DNA of 64,000 nucleotides, taken from assembly GCA_046732255.1 (NCBI GenBank), contig JBKPMR010000003.1, positions 8,701 to 72,700 on the forward strand, written 5' to 3'. Below, in pieces: positions 1-7,045 of this stretch (positions within the stretch are counted from its first letter, which is position 1; every line of letters begins with the position of its first letter). The notes under the pieces are model-generated. The model was not told where the DNA came from, searched no databases, and saw nothing but the letters and a program-made list of their open reading frames with translations. The position numbers and the translations under genes were made by a program. Origin of the DNA: DATBLE01 sp046732255 (GTDB taxonomy: Bacteria > Actinomycetota > Thermoleophilia > Gaiellales > Gaiellaceae).

Positions 1-770
1 TGGAGCCCGCTCGCAGCCTCGCCGGCGACGAAGTCGAAGTGCGGCGTCTCGCCGCGGATCACGCAGCCGAGCGCGACCACGCAGGAATAGCGACGGGTCT
101 TCGCAAGCGCCATCGCCGCGATCGGCAGCTCGAACGCTCCGGGAACCGGCATGACGAGCACGGCTTCGCGCGAGACACCTGCTTCGTCGAGGGCGCCGAG
201 CGCGGCTTCGAGCAGCCGGTTCGTGATCTCGCCGTTGAAGCGGCTGATCACGATCGCGACCGTCCGCCGCTGCCCGTTCGGCGACCCCTCGAGCACCGAG
301 TAGCCGTCCGGAATCTGGAGGTCGCCGGCGACATGCTGGGGTTCTGGTTCTGGTTCCGGCTCGGACTCGGGCTCTGCGGCCGGCTGTTCCTCTACGGCCG
401 GCGCAGCCGGTACGGCGCTGACGAGCTCGGCGGGCGGCGGTTCCCCCGGTATGGGCTCTTCGTCCGTTTCAGGAGGGACAGACCCCTCCGGGGTCGGTCC
501 CTCGGAGGCGGCGAGCTCCTCGGCGGCCGGAACTGGATCGTCCTCGTCGTAGAGCACCTCCACGTCGGACGCGGCCGTCTGCGGCAGCTCGGGCTCGGGC
601 TCGGGTCCGGGCTCGGGCTCCTCCGGCTGCTCGAACGCGAACTCCTGCGTGAGCGCCGGTGGCTCGGAATCCCGCTCATCGCCGGCCCGGTCGTCCGGCG
701 GGGTCGGCGGTCGCAGCCGGGCGGAGAAATCGCGCAGCGGCCAGTCCTGGACGTCGTCCGGTTCGCTCAC
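1..770 (-). CDS. ribH: 6,7-dimethyl-8-ribityllumazine synthase with long N-terminal extension (3' end outside window)
   Basis: Lumazine synthase condenses 5-amino-6-ribitylaminouracil with 3,4-dihydroxy-2-butanone 4-phosphate, the penultimate step to riboflavin. The core starts near residue 150 and shows ISRFNGEIT (about 175-183), MPVPGAFELP (207-216) and GETPHFDF with the proton-transfer His (about 244). The frame runs off base 1, so the C-terminus is missing. Before the core the same frame encodes about 147 residues rich in Glu, Pro and Ala, low in complexity and absent from ordinary RibH (about 150-160 residues in all). I chose GTG at 770-768 because its GTGA overlaps the ribBA stop, a junction type used repeatedly in this window, and no ATG lies in frame before the core; a later GTG start cannot be excluded. 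It is the last rib gene visible. The core assignment is firm; the extension's translation is inferred. Confidence 0.88.
   Translation of the reverse strand, partial: MSEPDDVQDWPLRDFSARLRPPTPPDDRAGDERDSEPPALTQEFAFEQPEEPEPGPEPEPELPQTAASDVEVLYDEDDPVPAAEELAASEGPTPEGSVPPETDEEPIPGEPPPAELVSAVPAAPAVEEQPAAEPESEPEPEPEPQHVAGDLQIPDGYSVLEGSPNGQRRTVAIVISRFNGEITNRLLEAALGALDEAGVSREAVLVMPVPGAFELPIAAMALAKTRRYSCVVALGCVIRGETPHFDFVAGEAASGL
475..501. repeat. palindromic repeat inside the ribH extension
   Basis: Arms GGGACAGACCCC and GGGGTCGGTCCC flank TCC; 12-base arms pair with one mismatch. The same theme (GGGACAG...CTGTCCC) recurs at 4466-4491 and 16360-16384. Here it is read as part of the RibH N-terminal extension, around residues 90-98. 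Confidence 0.75.
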
Positions 771-2017
771 TCTGTCTCCGGCTCGAATTTCAGGTCCTGG
801 TGGTGGAGTCGGTGCCCGAGCTTCGCACGTTTCGCTTGGAGATAGCGCAGGTTCTCACCGTTCGGCGGTACCTCGATCGGCACCTGCTCCGTCACCCGCA
901 GCCCGTACGCCTCGAGACCCGACACCTTCTTCGGATTGTTGGTCAGGAGCCGGATAGAGGTCAGCCCGATGTCGGCCAGGATCTGGTTGCCGATCCCCCA
1001 CTCGCGCTCGTCCGCGGCGAACCCCAGCGCGAGGTTCGCGTCGACCGTGTCCATGCCCTGCTCCTGGAGCTCGTACGCCTTGAGCTTGTTCAGGAGCCCG
1101 ATCCCACGGCCCTCCTGGGCCATGTAGAGGAGGACGCCGCGCTCCTCGGCCGCGATCCGCCGCAGCGCGGTGTCGAGCTGGTCGCCGCAGTCGCAGCGGA
1201 GCGAGTGGAACACGTCGCCGGTCAGGCACTCCGAATGGACACGGACGAGGACGTCGTCGGCGCCGTCCACCTGCCCGTGCACGAGCGCAACGTGGTGCTT
1301 GCCGGTCAGCTTCTCCCGGAAGGCGATCGCCTGGAACTCTCCGTAGTCGGTCGGCAGCCGCACGGCGATCTCGCGCGTGACCAGCTTCTCGTGGCGGCGG
1401 CGGTACTCGACGAGGTCCGAGACGGCGACCAGCTTCAGTCCGTGGCGCTCGCAGTACGGCACGAGGTCGGGCACACGGGCCATCGTCCCGTCCTCGTTCA
1501 TGATCTCGCAGACCACGCCGGCCGGGTAGAGGCCGGCCAGGCGCGCCAGATCGACCGATGCCTCGGTCTGGCCGGCGCGGCGCAGGACGCCGCCGTCACG
1601 CGCGCGCAACGGGAAGACGTGACCTGGGGTGACGAGGTCGTGGGGCGTCGACTTCGGGTCGATCGCGACCTGGATCGTGCGCGACCGGTCGGCGGCCGAG
1701 ATGCCGGTGGTCACGCCGTCGCGCGCCTCGACCGAGACCGTGAAGGCCGTGCCGAGCGGTGCCTCGTTGTGGTCGGTCATCTGGCGCAGCTCGAGCTCGT
1801 CGCAACGCTCTTCGGTCAGGCAGAGACAGATCAGGCCACGCGCGTGCGTGGCCATGAAGTTGATCGCTTCCGGCGTCGCGAACTGAGCGGCAATGACGAG
1901 GTCGCCCTCGTTCTCCCGGTTCGGATCGTCGACGACGACCACGAACTTCCCGTTGCGGACGTCGTCGATCGCGTCCTCGATCGACGCGAACGTGCGCGGC
2001 TCAGCGGTCGTCGCCAT
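767..2017 (-). CDS. ribBA: bifunctional 3,4-dihydroxy-2-butanone-4-phosphate synthase / GTP cyclohydrolase II
   Basis: This enzyme supplies both branches of riboflavin synthesis: the N-terminal half makes dihydroxybutanone phosphate from ribulose 5-phosphate, the C-terminal half opens GTP. The RibB half (about 1-200) has the acidic loop DDPNRENEGDLVIAAQ and TPGHVFPLRARDGG. The RibA half (about 205-405) has the zinc-ligand cysteines in ECLTGDVFHSLRCDCGD, then MAQEGRGIGL and NNPKKV. At 416 residues it has normal fused length. The start is placed at ATG 2017; a TTG seven codons upstream (2038) is in frame but has no better ribosome site. The gene overlaps the end of ribE by 17 bases and its TGA overlaps the ribH GTG. 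No FMN riboswitch precedes it, as it is internal to an operon. Confidence 0.95.
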   Translation of the reverse strand: MATTAEPRTFASIEDAIDDVRNGKFVVVVDDPNRENEGDLVIAAQFATPEAINFMATHARGLICLCLTEERCDELELRQMTDHNEAPLGTAFTVSVEARDGVTTGISAADRSRTIQVAIDPKSTPHDLVTPGHVFPLRARDGGVLRRAGQTEASVDLARLAGLYPAGVVCEIMNEDGTMARVPDLVPYCERHGLKLVAVSDLVEYRRRHEKLVTREIAVRLPTDYGEFQAIAFREKLTGKHHVALVHGQVDGADDVLVRVHSECLTGDVFHSLRCDCGDQLDTALRRIAAEERGVLLYMAQEGRGIGLLNKLKAYELQEQGMDTVDANLALGFAADEREWGIGNQILADIGLTSIRLLTNNPKKVSGLEAYGLRVTEQVPIEVPPNGENLRYLQAKRAKLGHRLHHQDLKFEPETE

Positions 2018-2591
2018 GTCCAGATCGTAGCCCGGCAAGCTTCTCGACGTACTTCGCGAGAACGTCCGTCTCCAGGTTGACCTCGTCGCCGAGGGCCGCC
2101 GAACCGAGCGTCGTCACTTCGAGCGTGTGCGGCACGAGCGCGACCGCGAAGCCCTCCTCGTCGAGGTCGGCGACCGTCAGGGAGACGCCGTTCACGGCGA
2201 TCGACCCCTTCTCGACGCAGTAGCGAAGGATGTCCGGCGGCGCGTCCACCCAGACGCGCCTGCCGTCGCCTTCCGGCTCGACGGAGCGGACGCGGCCGAC
2301 GCCGTCGACGTGGCCCTGGACGTAGTGGCCGCCGAGCGCCTCCCCGGCCCTGAGCGCCGGCTCGAGGTTGACGGCCGAACCCGGCTCGAGCCGGCCGAGG
2401 GTCGTCCGCGACAGCGTCTCCGGCACGGCGTCGAAGGCGAGCGTCTTCCGGTCTCCGTCGACCACGGTGAGGCAGACGCCGTCGATCGCGACCGAGTCGC
2501 CGATCGCGGCGGCGATGCTCGACTCCACGCGCAGCCGCCCGTCCTCGAACGCGACGACGGTGCCGACCTCGCGGACCAGCCCGGTGAACAT
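2001..2591 (-). CDS. ribE: riboflavin synthase (alpha chain)
   Basis: Riboflavin synthase dismutates two 6,7-dimethyl-8-ribityllumazine molecules into riboflavin and the diaminouracil precursor, working with RibH. The 196-residue protein shows the expected two lumazine-binding barrels: MFTGLV at the N-terminus with GDSVAIDGVCLTV (about 31-43) in the first, and KGSIAVNGVSLTV followed by HTLEVTTLG in the second, with the linker HYVQGHVDGVGRV. Length is typical of the family. It lies between the 75-residue unknown (17 bases upstream) and ribBA (overlapping) in the rib operon. Confidence 0.95.
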   Translation of the reverse strand: MFTGLVREVGTVVAFEDGRLRVESSIAAAIGDSVAIDGVCLTVVDGDRKTLAFDAVPETLSRTTLGRLEPGSAVNLEPALRAGEALGGHYVQGHVDGVGRVRSVEPEGDGRRVWVDAPPDILRYCVEKGSIAVNGVSLTVADLDEEGFAVALVPHTLEVTTLGSAALGDEVNLETDVLAKYVEKLAGLRSGHGDDR

Positions 2592-2608
2592 CGTCTCTAG
2601 GCTAGTGG

Positions 2609-2836
2609 CTAGCCGAGCGCCAGCGCCTCGAGCGTCTCACGGGCGATCCGCTCGAGATCGCCTCGACCGGTCGGACTTCGGTCGATCGCGGCGACCAGCT
2701 CGTCGACCGCCTCCGTCTGCTCCGCCGAGAGGCCGTCGCGGCCGGCGGCGTCGATGCCCGCGCGAAGCTCGCCGTTGTCGACGTGCCCGGCGAGCCAGCG
2801 GGAGAGGAGGCTGATGAGGCGGTCTTCAGGGCTCAT
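2609..2836 (-). CDS. small unknown protein inside the rib operon
   Basis: This 75-residue acidic protein is not recognised. It begins MSPEDRLISLLSRWLAG at ATG 2836-2834 and ends ETLEALALG. The sequence looks all-helical: amphipathic helices around residues 4-17, 37-51 and 58-74, no cysteines, no membrane segment. It overlaps the 3' end of ribD by 11 bases and ends 17 bases before ribE, so it is co-transcribed and probably translationally coupled with riboflavin genes. Translation is supported by codon use like its neighbours and by the tight fit between ribD and ribE. Function is unknown; a structural or regulatory partner of a riboflavin enzyme is possible but only suggested by position. Confidence 0.7.
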   Translation of the reverse strand: MSPEDRLISLLSRWLAGHVDNGELRAGIDAAGRDGLSAEQTEAVDELVAAIDRSPTGRGDLERIARETLEALALG

Positions 2837-3767
2837 GGACGTAGGCATCGAGCAGTACGTCGGCTCCGACGGGCTCGGCTTTGAGCCGGTGCAGCTCGAC
2901 CGGCCTCGAGAGGGAGCCGAGGAGCAGTTGCCCGTCGCCGGCGATCGTCGGGGCGACGAACAGCAGCAGCCGGTCGACGAGGTCTCGCTCGAGGAACGAA
3001 GTCGCGAGCGTCGGACCACCTTCGAGGAGGAGCGATTGGACGCCCTCGGCGCCGAGCCGTCGCAGCTCGTCCTCGAGCGGGCCGGCGATGAGCTCGAGCT
3101 CCGAGCCGCCCGGCAGAGGGCCCCGGCCGAACGCGAGCCGGCGCGGCTGGCGGGCGGCGTCGACATCCCGCGCGTCCAGCCGTGGATCGTCGGCCCGCAC
3201 CGTGCCCATTCCGACCGCGACCGCGTCCGAGCCGGCACGCAGCGCGTGGACGCGGCGGCGGCTCTCTTCGCCCGTCACCCAGCGCGAGCCCGGGACTGTG
3301 ACCCGGCCGTCGAGCGTGACCGCCAGCTTGAGCGTGACGAACGGCCGCCCGGAGGCGATCCACGTCCGCCAGGCCTCGTTCTGCGCGCGCGCGGCGAAGG
3401 AGTCGGCGTGCTCGACCTCGACGCCAGCGGCGGCCAGCGTCTCGAGGCCGCCGGCCGCCTTCGGGTTCGGGTCGAGCGAGCCGGCGACCACGCGTGCGAT
3501 CCCCGCGCGGAGCACCGCCTCGGTGCACGGAGGTGTCGAGCCGTGGTGGCCGCACGGCTCCATCGTCACGTAGAGGGTCGCACCGCGCGCTCGGTCGCCC
3601 GCCGCCTCGAGGGCGACGATCTCGGCATGCGGGCCGCCCTTGCGCTCGTGCCAGCCCTCGCCGACCGTCTCGTCGCCCGCGACCACGACCGCGCCGACGA
3701 CCGGGTTCGGCCGGGTCGTGCCCCGTCCCCGCTCGGCGAGCTCGATTGCGTGCTCGAGATGACTCAC
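2826..3767 (-). CDS. ribD: bifunctional pyrimidine deaminase / 5-amino-6-(5-phosphoribosylamino)uracil reductase
   Basis: RibD performs the second and third steps of riboflavin synthesis after GTP cyclohydrolase II. The N-terminal deaminase domain (1-about 140) has the zinc site GPHAE and MEPCGHHGSTPPC, with NPVVGAVV near the N-terminus. The C-terminal reductase domain (about 142-313) has FVTLKLAVTLDGRV and LLLEGGPTLATSFL. At 313 residues it is somewhat shorter than the common 360, mostly in the reductase half. Its ATG overlaps the rpe stop in an ATGA junction, and its own 3' end overlaps the 75-residue unknown, so it sits in the middle of a tightly coupled operon. Confidence 0.94.
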   Translation of the reverse strand: MSHLEHAIELAERGRGTTRPNPVVGAVVVAGDETVGEGWHERKGGPHAEIVALEAAGDRARGATLYVTMEPCGHHGSTPPCTEAVLRAGIARVVAGSLDPNPKAAGGLETLAAAGVEVEHADSFAARAQNEAWRTWIASGRPFVTLKLAVTLDGRVTVPGSRWVTGEESRRRVHALRAGSDAVAVGMGTVRADDPRLDARDVDAARQPRRLAFGRGPLPGGSELELIAGPLEDELRRLGAEGVQSLLLEGGPTLATSFLERDLVDRLLLFVAPTIAGDGQLLLGSLSRPVELHRLKAEPVGADVLLDAYVHEP

Positions 3768-4441
3768 GCCAAGAGCTGCACGAGGCGCCGGTAGGCGCGC
3801 GGAAGGTCCTCCCGCTCGAAGATCGCCGAGCCGCAGACGATCAGGTCGGCACCCGCGTCGTAGACGCTGCGGATGTTCTCGTGCGAGATCCCGCCGTCGA
3901 CCTGGACGTGCACGCCCTCGGGGACGATCGACCGGAGCTGCTCGAGCCGGCCGAGGGCCTCCGGCATGAACGCCTGTCCCGAGTAGCCGGGGTGGATGCT
4001 CATGCAGAGGACGAGGTCGAAGGCCTGGACGGCCGGGACGACCGCGTTCACCTCGGTCTCCGGCTTGAAGGCGAGCCCGACCTGAAACCCATGCGTGCGG
4101 GCTTTTCCCGCCACCTCGACCGGGTCGTCGACGGCCTCGACGTGGAAGGTGACGCTGTCGGCGCCGGCGGACTGGAGCGCGGCGAAGTGGTGCGCGGGAT
4201 CGTCGACCATCAGGTGGCAGTCGACGACGCCTCCGCTCCGGTGGATGAGCGGCGCGATCGATGCCAGGACGATCGGGCCGATCGTGACGGGCTCGACGAA
4301 GTGGGCGTCGCCGATGTCGAAGTGGAAGATCCGGGCGCCCGCGTGCAGCAGGGTCTCGATCTGGTCGCCGAGCCGCGAGAAGTCGGCCGCGTACAGCGAG
4401 GGCTCGACCTCCACGGTTCGGATCCAGGCATCCCAGCCCAC
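3764..4441 (-). CDS. rpe: ribulose-phosphate 3-epimerase
   Basis: Rpe interconverts ribulose 5-phosphate and xylulose 5-phosphate in the pentose phosphate pathway; ribulose 5-phosphate is also the RibB substrate, so its place ahead of ribD makes metabolic sense. The 225-residue TIM barrel shows HFDIGDAHFVEP (the metal-binding strand, where most family members read DVMDGHF), VDCHLMV, HPGYSGQAFMPEAL, VDGGI with the second catalytic Asp, and CGSAIF. The replacement of the usual DVMDG by DIGDA is a variant, but the Asp and His ligands are retained. The stop overlaps the ribD ATG by four bases. Confidence 0.92.
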   Translation of the reverse strand: MGWDAWIRTVEVEPSLYAADFSRLGDQIETLLHAGARIFHFDIGDAHFVEPVTIGPIVLASIAPLIHRSGGVVDCHLMVDDPAHHFAALQSAGADSVTFHVEAVDDPVEVAGKARTHGFQVGLAFKPETEVNAVVPAVQAFDLVLCMSIHPGYSGQAFMPEALGRLEQLRSIVPEGVHVQVDGGISHENIRSVYDAGADLIVCGSAIFEREDLPRAYRRLVQLLA

Positions 4442-4465
4442 GGGGCGATCTTACGATGCCGTGCA

Positions 4466-4491
4466 GGGCAGACCCAGCCGGGGTCTGTCCC
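4466..4491. repeat. palindromic repeat between rpe and rsmB
   Basis: Arms GGGCAGACCC and GGGGTCTGTCCC flank AGCC, matching with one indel. It fills most of the 50-base gap downstream of the rsmB stop and upstream of rpe. It belongs to the same family as 475-501 and 16360-16384. It could also act as a hairpin in the transcript, but no T run follows. Confidence 0.7.
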
Positions 4492-5712
4492 TCAGACCCG
4501 CAGCCTGGCGACGAAGAAGCCGGACGTCCCGTGGCGATGGGGGGTCGTGAGGAGACACTCCGGACGCCTCGGGTGACGGAAGGCCGGCCATTCGGCGCCG
4601 AGGTCGTCGACCTCGAGGTCGGCCGCGTCGACGATCGCCTCGTTCTCGTCGGCGTTCAGCGTGCAGACGGAGAAGGTCACCGTTCCGCCCGGCTTCACCC
4701 GCCCGGCCGCCGCGCGCAGGAGTGCGAGCTGGAGCTCGGGGAGCGGCTGGGCGCGCCAGCGCAGGTCAGGCCGCCCCGCGAGGACACCCAGGCCGGAGCA
4801 CGGCGCGTCGACCAGTGCGCGGTCGAAGCCGGCGAGCTCCCGCGGCAGAGCCAGGCCGTCCGCATTGACCACCCGGACGTTGGTCGCACCGAGACGGCGG
4901 ACGTTCTCCTCCAGCTCTCGCGCCCGTCCCTCGTGCAGCTCCACGGCGACCACCTCCCCGGCCAGCATCGTCGCCTTGCCGCCCGGCGCGGCGCAGAGAT
5001 CGAGGATGCGTTCGCCCGCCCGCGACCCGACCGCAAGGCCCGCGAGCTGCGAGCCGCGGCTTTGCGGCCAGATGCGCCCCTCGTCAAGCGCGCGCTCGTC
5101 CACGCGCCGGACCCGCCACGCGCCGGGAACGTCAGTCGCCTCGCCGTCGATCTCGCCGCGGACACGACGCACGACCGTCTCCGGCGCTTCGTTCTGGGCG
5201 CGCATCAGTGCGAGGGCCTGCTCCTCCCCCCAGTCGCGCCGCCAGGTCTCGTAGATCCAGTCGGGGTACGAGTGCTTCAGCGGGCCCTCAGGCAAACCGC
5301 ACAGGAGGTCCCGGAGCCCAGCTGAGAGCCTGCGCATGACGGCGTTGGTGAAGGGCACGGCTCGTTCGAGCCGCGCCGCCCGAACGAGCTCGACCGACTC
5401 GTTCACCGCCGCGTGGACTGCGACGCGGTCGAGGTAGGCGAGCTGGAACGCGCCCAGGCGGAGGGCGGTGCGGACCGGCGGATCGAGCTTCCGAACCGGG
5501 CGGCGGCCGAGCGCCTCGATGCCGTGGTCGAGCGCCCGGACCCGTTGGACGGTGCCGTAGGCGATCTGCTGGGCGAGCGCCCGGTCGCGCGCGTCGAGCC
5601 CGGCGGCCGCCGCCGCGAATGCCCGGTCGGCGTATGCGTCGTCCTCGAAGACCCGCAGCACGACCTCGTAGGCCGCGCGCCGGGCGGGCGCTACCGCAGG
5701 CCGCGCAGCCAC
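4492..5712 (-). CDS. rsmB: 16S rRNA cytosine-C5 methyltransferase RsmB
   Basis: RsmB methylates C967 of 16S rRNA using S-adenosylmethionine. The N-terminal part (about 10-135) is the NusB-like RNA-binding domain (ARRAAYEVVLRVF, GTVQRVRALDHGIEAL). The C-terminal part is the Rossmann methyltransferase with LDLCAAPGGKATML (SAM binding), VDAPCSGLGVLAGRPDLRW and the catalytic-Cys motif FSVCTLNADENE. I placed the start at GTG 5712 (406 residues), 22 bases inside the end of fmt; an upstream in-frame start at 5793 would overlap fmt by about 100 bases and adds low-quality Arg-rich sequence. It follows fmt in the priA-def-fmt-rsmB order common in bacteria. Confidence 0.9.
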   Translation of the reverse strand: MAARPAVAPARRAAYEVVLRVFEDDAYADRAFAAAAAGLDARDRALAQQIAYGTVQRVRALDHGIEALGRRPVRKLDPPVRTALRLGAFQLAYLDRVAVHAAVNESVELVRAARLERAVPFTNAVMRRLSAGLRDLLCGLPEGPLKHSYPDWIYETWRRDWGEEQALALMRAQNEAPETVVRRVRGEIDGEATDVPGAWRVRRVDERALDEGRIWPQSRGSQLAGLAVGSRAGERILDLCAAPGGKATMLAGEVVAVELHEGRARELEENVRRLGATNVRVVNADGLALPRELAGFDRALVDAPCSGLGVLAGRPDLRWRAQPLPELQLALLRAAAGRVKPGGTVTFSVCTLNADENEAIVDAADLEVDDLGAEWPAFRHPRRPECLLTTPHRHGTSGFFVARLRV

Positions 5713-6467
5713 TCGTCGTAGCCCATGCGCCGGCCGCCGTCCGGCTGGACCTCGACCGGTACGAAGCGCCCGTCCTCGAGACGTGCCCGCCACACGAGCA
5801 CCCGCCGCCCTTCGAGCTCAGCCCGCGCGCCGATGTGCGGCGACAGCGCCCGCACCCGGTTCACCGCGTCCACCGGCTGCGTCAAGTCGAGCTCGCGGTC
5901 GCCGGGGCCGATCTTCTCGGCGTACGTCACTCCCACGGCCGGCTGCGGCGTGAACGTCGGCTGGGGCAGCACCTGGTCGAGCAGGTCGACGGCGAGCGGT
6001 ACCGACCGGTCGTAGACCGCTCCCGCGTCGTCCTCCGGTCCGATCGGAAAGCGCTCCTGCACGGCGATCGGCCCCGCATCGAGCTCCTCGACCAGCCTGA
6101 TGATCGACACTCCCGTCTCGGTGTCACCGGCCATGAGCGCCCGCTCGACCGGCGCAGCGCCCCGCCAGCGTGGGAGGAGCGACGGGTGCACGTTCAGCCA
6201 GAGGTGCCGGTCGAGCAGCCCGCTGGGAATGAGCCGTCCGTAGGCGACGAGCACGATCGTCTCCGCGTCGAGTGGGGCGTCCAGACGCTCGACGACCGGG
6301 ATCCCGAGCTGCAGCGCGGTCAGCTTGGCCGGCGCGGGGCGCAGCCCTCTCCCCCGGCCGGCCGGGGCGTCGGGCTGGGTCAGGCAGAACGCAATCTCGT
6401 GATCCGCCGCCAACCGTTCCAGCACGCTCGCGCCGAACGGTGCGCTCGCGGCGAACCCAAGCCGCAC
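5691..6467 (-). CDS. fmt: methionyl-tRNA formyltransferase
   Basis: Fmt formylates initiator Met-tRNA with 10-formyltetrahydrofolate; it partners with the deformylase encoded just upstream. The catalytic domain shows NVHPSLLPRWRGAAPVERA with the catalytic Asn and His, and ELDAGPIAVQE with the conserved Asp. GTG 6467-6465 is chosen because it shares one base with the def TAG and begins right at the family's N-terminal strand (VRLGFAAS). At 258 residues it is about 50 shorter than typical Fmt: the hinge and the C-terminal tRNA-binding domain look compact. The active site is complete, so I expect a working enzyme. Confidence 0.92.
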   Translation of the reverse strand: MRLGFAASAPFGASVLERLAADHEIAFCLTQPDAPAGRGRGLRPAPAKLTALQLGIPVVERLDAPLDAETIVLVAYGRLIPSGLLDRHLWLNVHPSLLPRWRGAAPVERALMAGDTETGVSIIRLVEELDAGPIAVQERFPIGPEDDAGAVYDRSVPLAVDLLDQVLPQPTFTPQPAVGVTYAEKIGPGDRELDLTQPVDAVNRVRALSPHIGARAELEGRRVLVWRARLEDGRFVPVEVQPDGGRRMGYDEWLRGLR

Positions 6468-7030
6468 TAGCCGAGGATCGGCTGTGGGCGAAGCGCGGCC
6501 ATCGCCTCTCGCCGCGCCTCCGGCGTCGTCCGCTCCAGGATCAGGACGCCGTCGAGGTGGTCGAGCTCGTGCTGGACGACGCGCGCGCTCAGCCCATCCA
6601 GCTCCAGCCGATAGGAAGCACCGTCCACGTCCTGGGCCTCGAGCGTCACCGCGACCGGACGCTCGACCGGGACGAGCACGCCCTGGAGGGACAGACAGCC
6701 CTCGTCGTCGGTCGCCAGCTCCTCGCTCCGCTCGACGATCACCGGGTTGACCGCGGTGCGCGGGTCTTCGTCGTCCGGCCGGAAGACGAACAGGCGCCGG
6801 AGCACGCCCGCCTGGTTCCCGGCGAGACCGATGCCGTTCGCGTCGGTCATCAGCATCTGCATGCGTTCGACCAGCCGGCGCAGATCGTCGTCGAAGACCT
6901 CGACCTCCTCGGCGCGCAGCTTCAGCACCGGGTCGGGCCACTGACGGATCTGGGCGAGCGCGAGCCGGCGCCGGGCTTCGCGCTCGGCGTCCAGCTGCTC
7001 GTCGATCACCTGCCCGTGCTCGTCGCTCAC
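6467..7030 (-). CDS. def: peptide deformylase
   Basis: Deformylase removes the formyl group from nascent N-termini. All three family motifs are visible in this 187-residue protein: GIGLAGNQAG (motif 1, with Gly where Ala is more usual), EGCLSLQGV (motif 2, metal-ligand Cys) and QHELDHLDGVL (motif 3, HExxH-type metal site). The N-terminal 25 residues (Glu/Arg-rich) precede the usual start of the fold near LAQIRQWPDPVL and are longer than in many homologues. It lies between priA and fmt, and its stop codon shares a base with the fmt start. Confidence 0.95.
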   Translation of the reverse strand: MSDEHGQVIDEQLDAEREARRRLALAQIRQWPDPVLKLRAEEVEVFDDDLRRLVERMQMLMTDANGIGLAGNQAGVLRRLFVFRPDDEDPRTAVNPVIVERSEELATDDEGCLSLQGVLVPVERPVAVTLEAQDVDGASYRLELDGLSARVVQHELDHLDGVLILERTTPEARREAMAALRPQPILG

Positions 7031-7045
7031 GCCCGGTGAGTCTAG

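Noticed and set aside
659..2080. Long plus-strand frame opposite ribBA
   Set aside because: It has only composition-driven Arg/Val/Asp-rich sequence and is the antisense shadow of ribBA in GC-rich DNA. The many other long plus-strand frames across the window were rejected on the same ground.
2592..4441. FMN riboswitch for the rib genes
   Set aside because: The rib genes are overlapped by upstream genes back to rpe and rsmB, and no RFN-like sequence is visible in the 50-base gap 4442-4491, which is filled by a palindrome.
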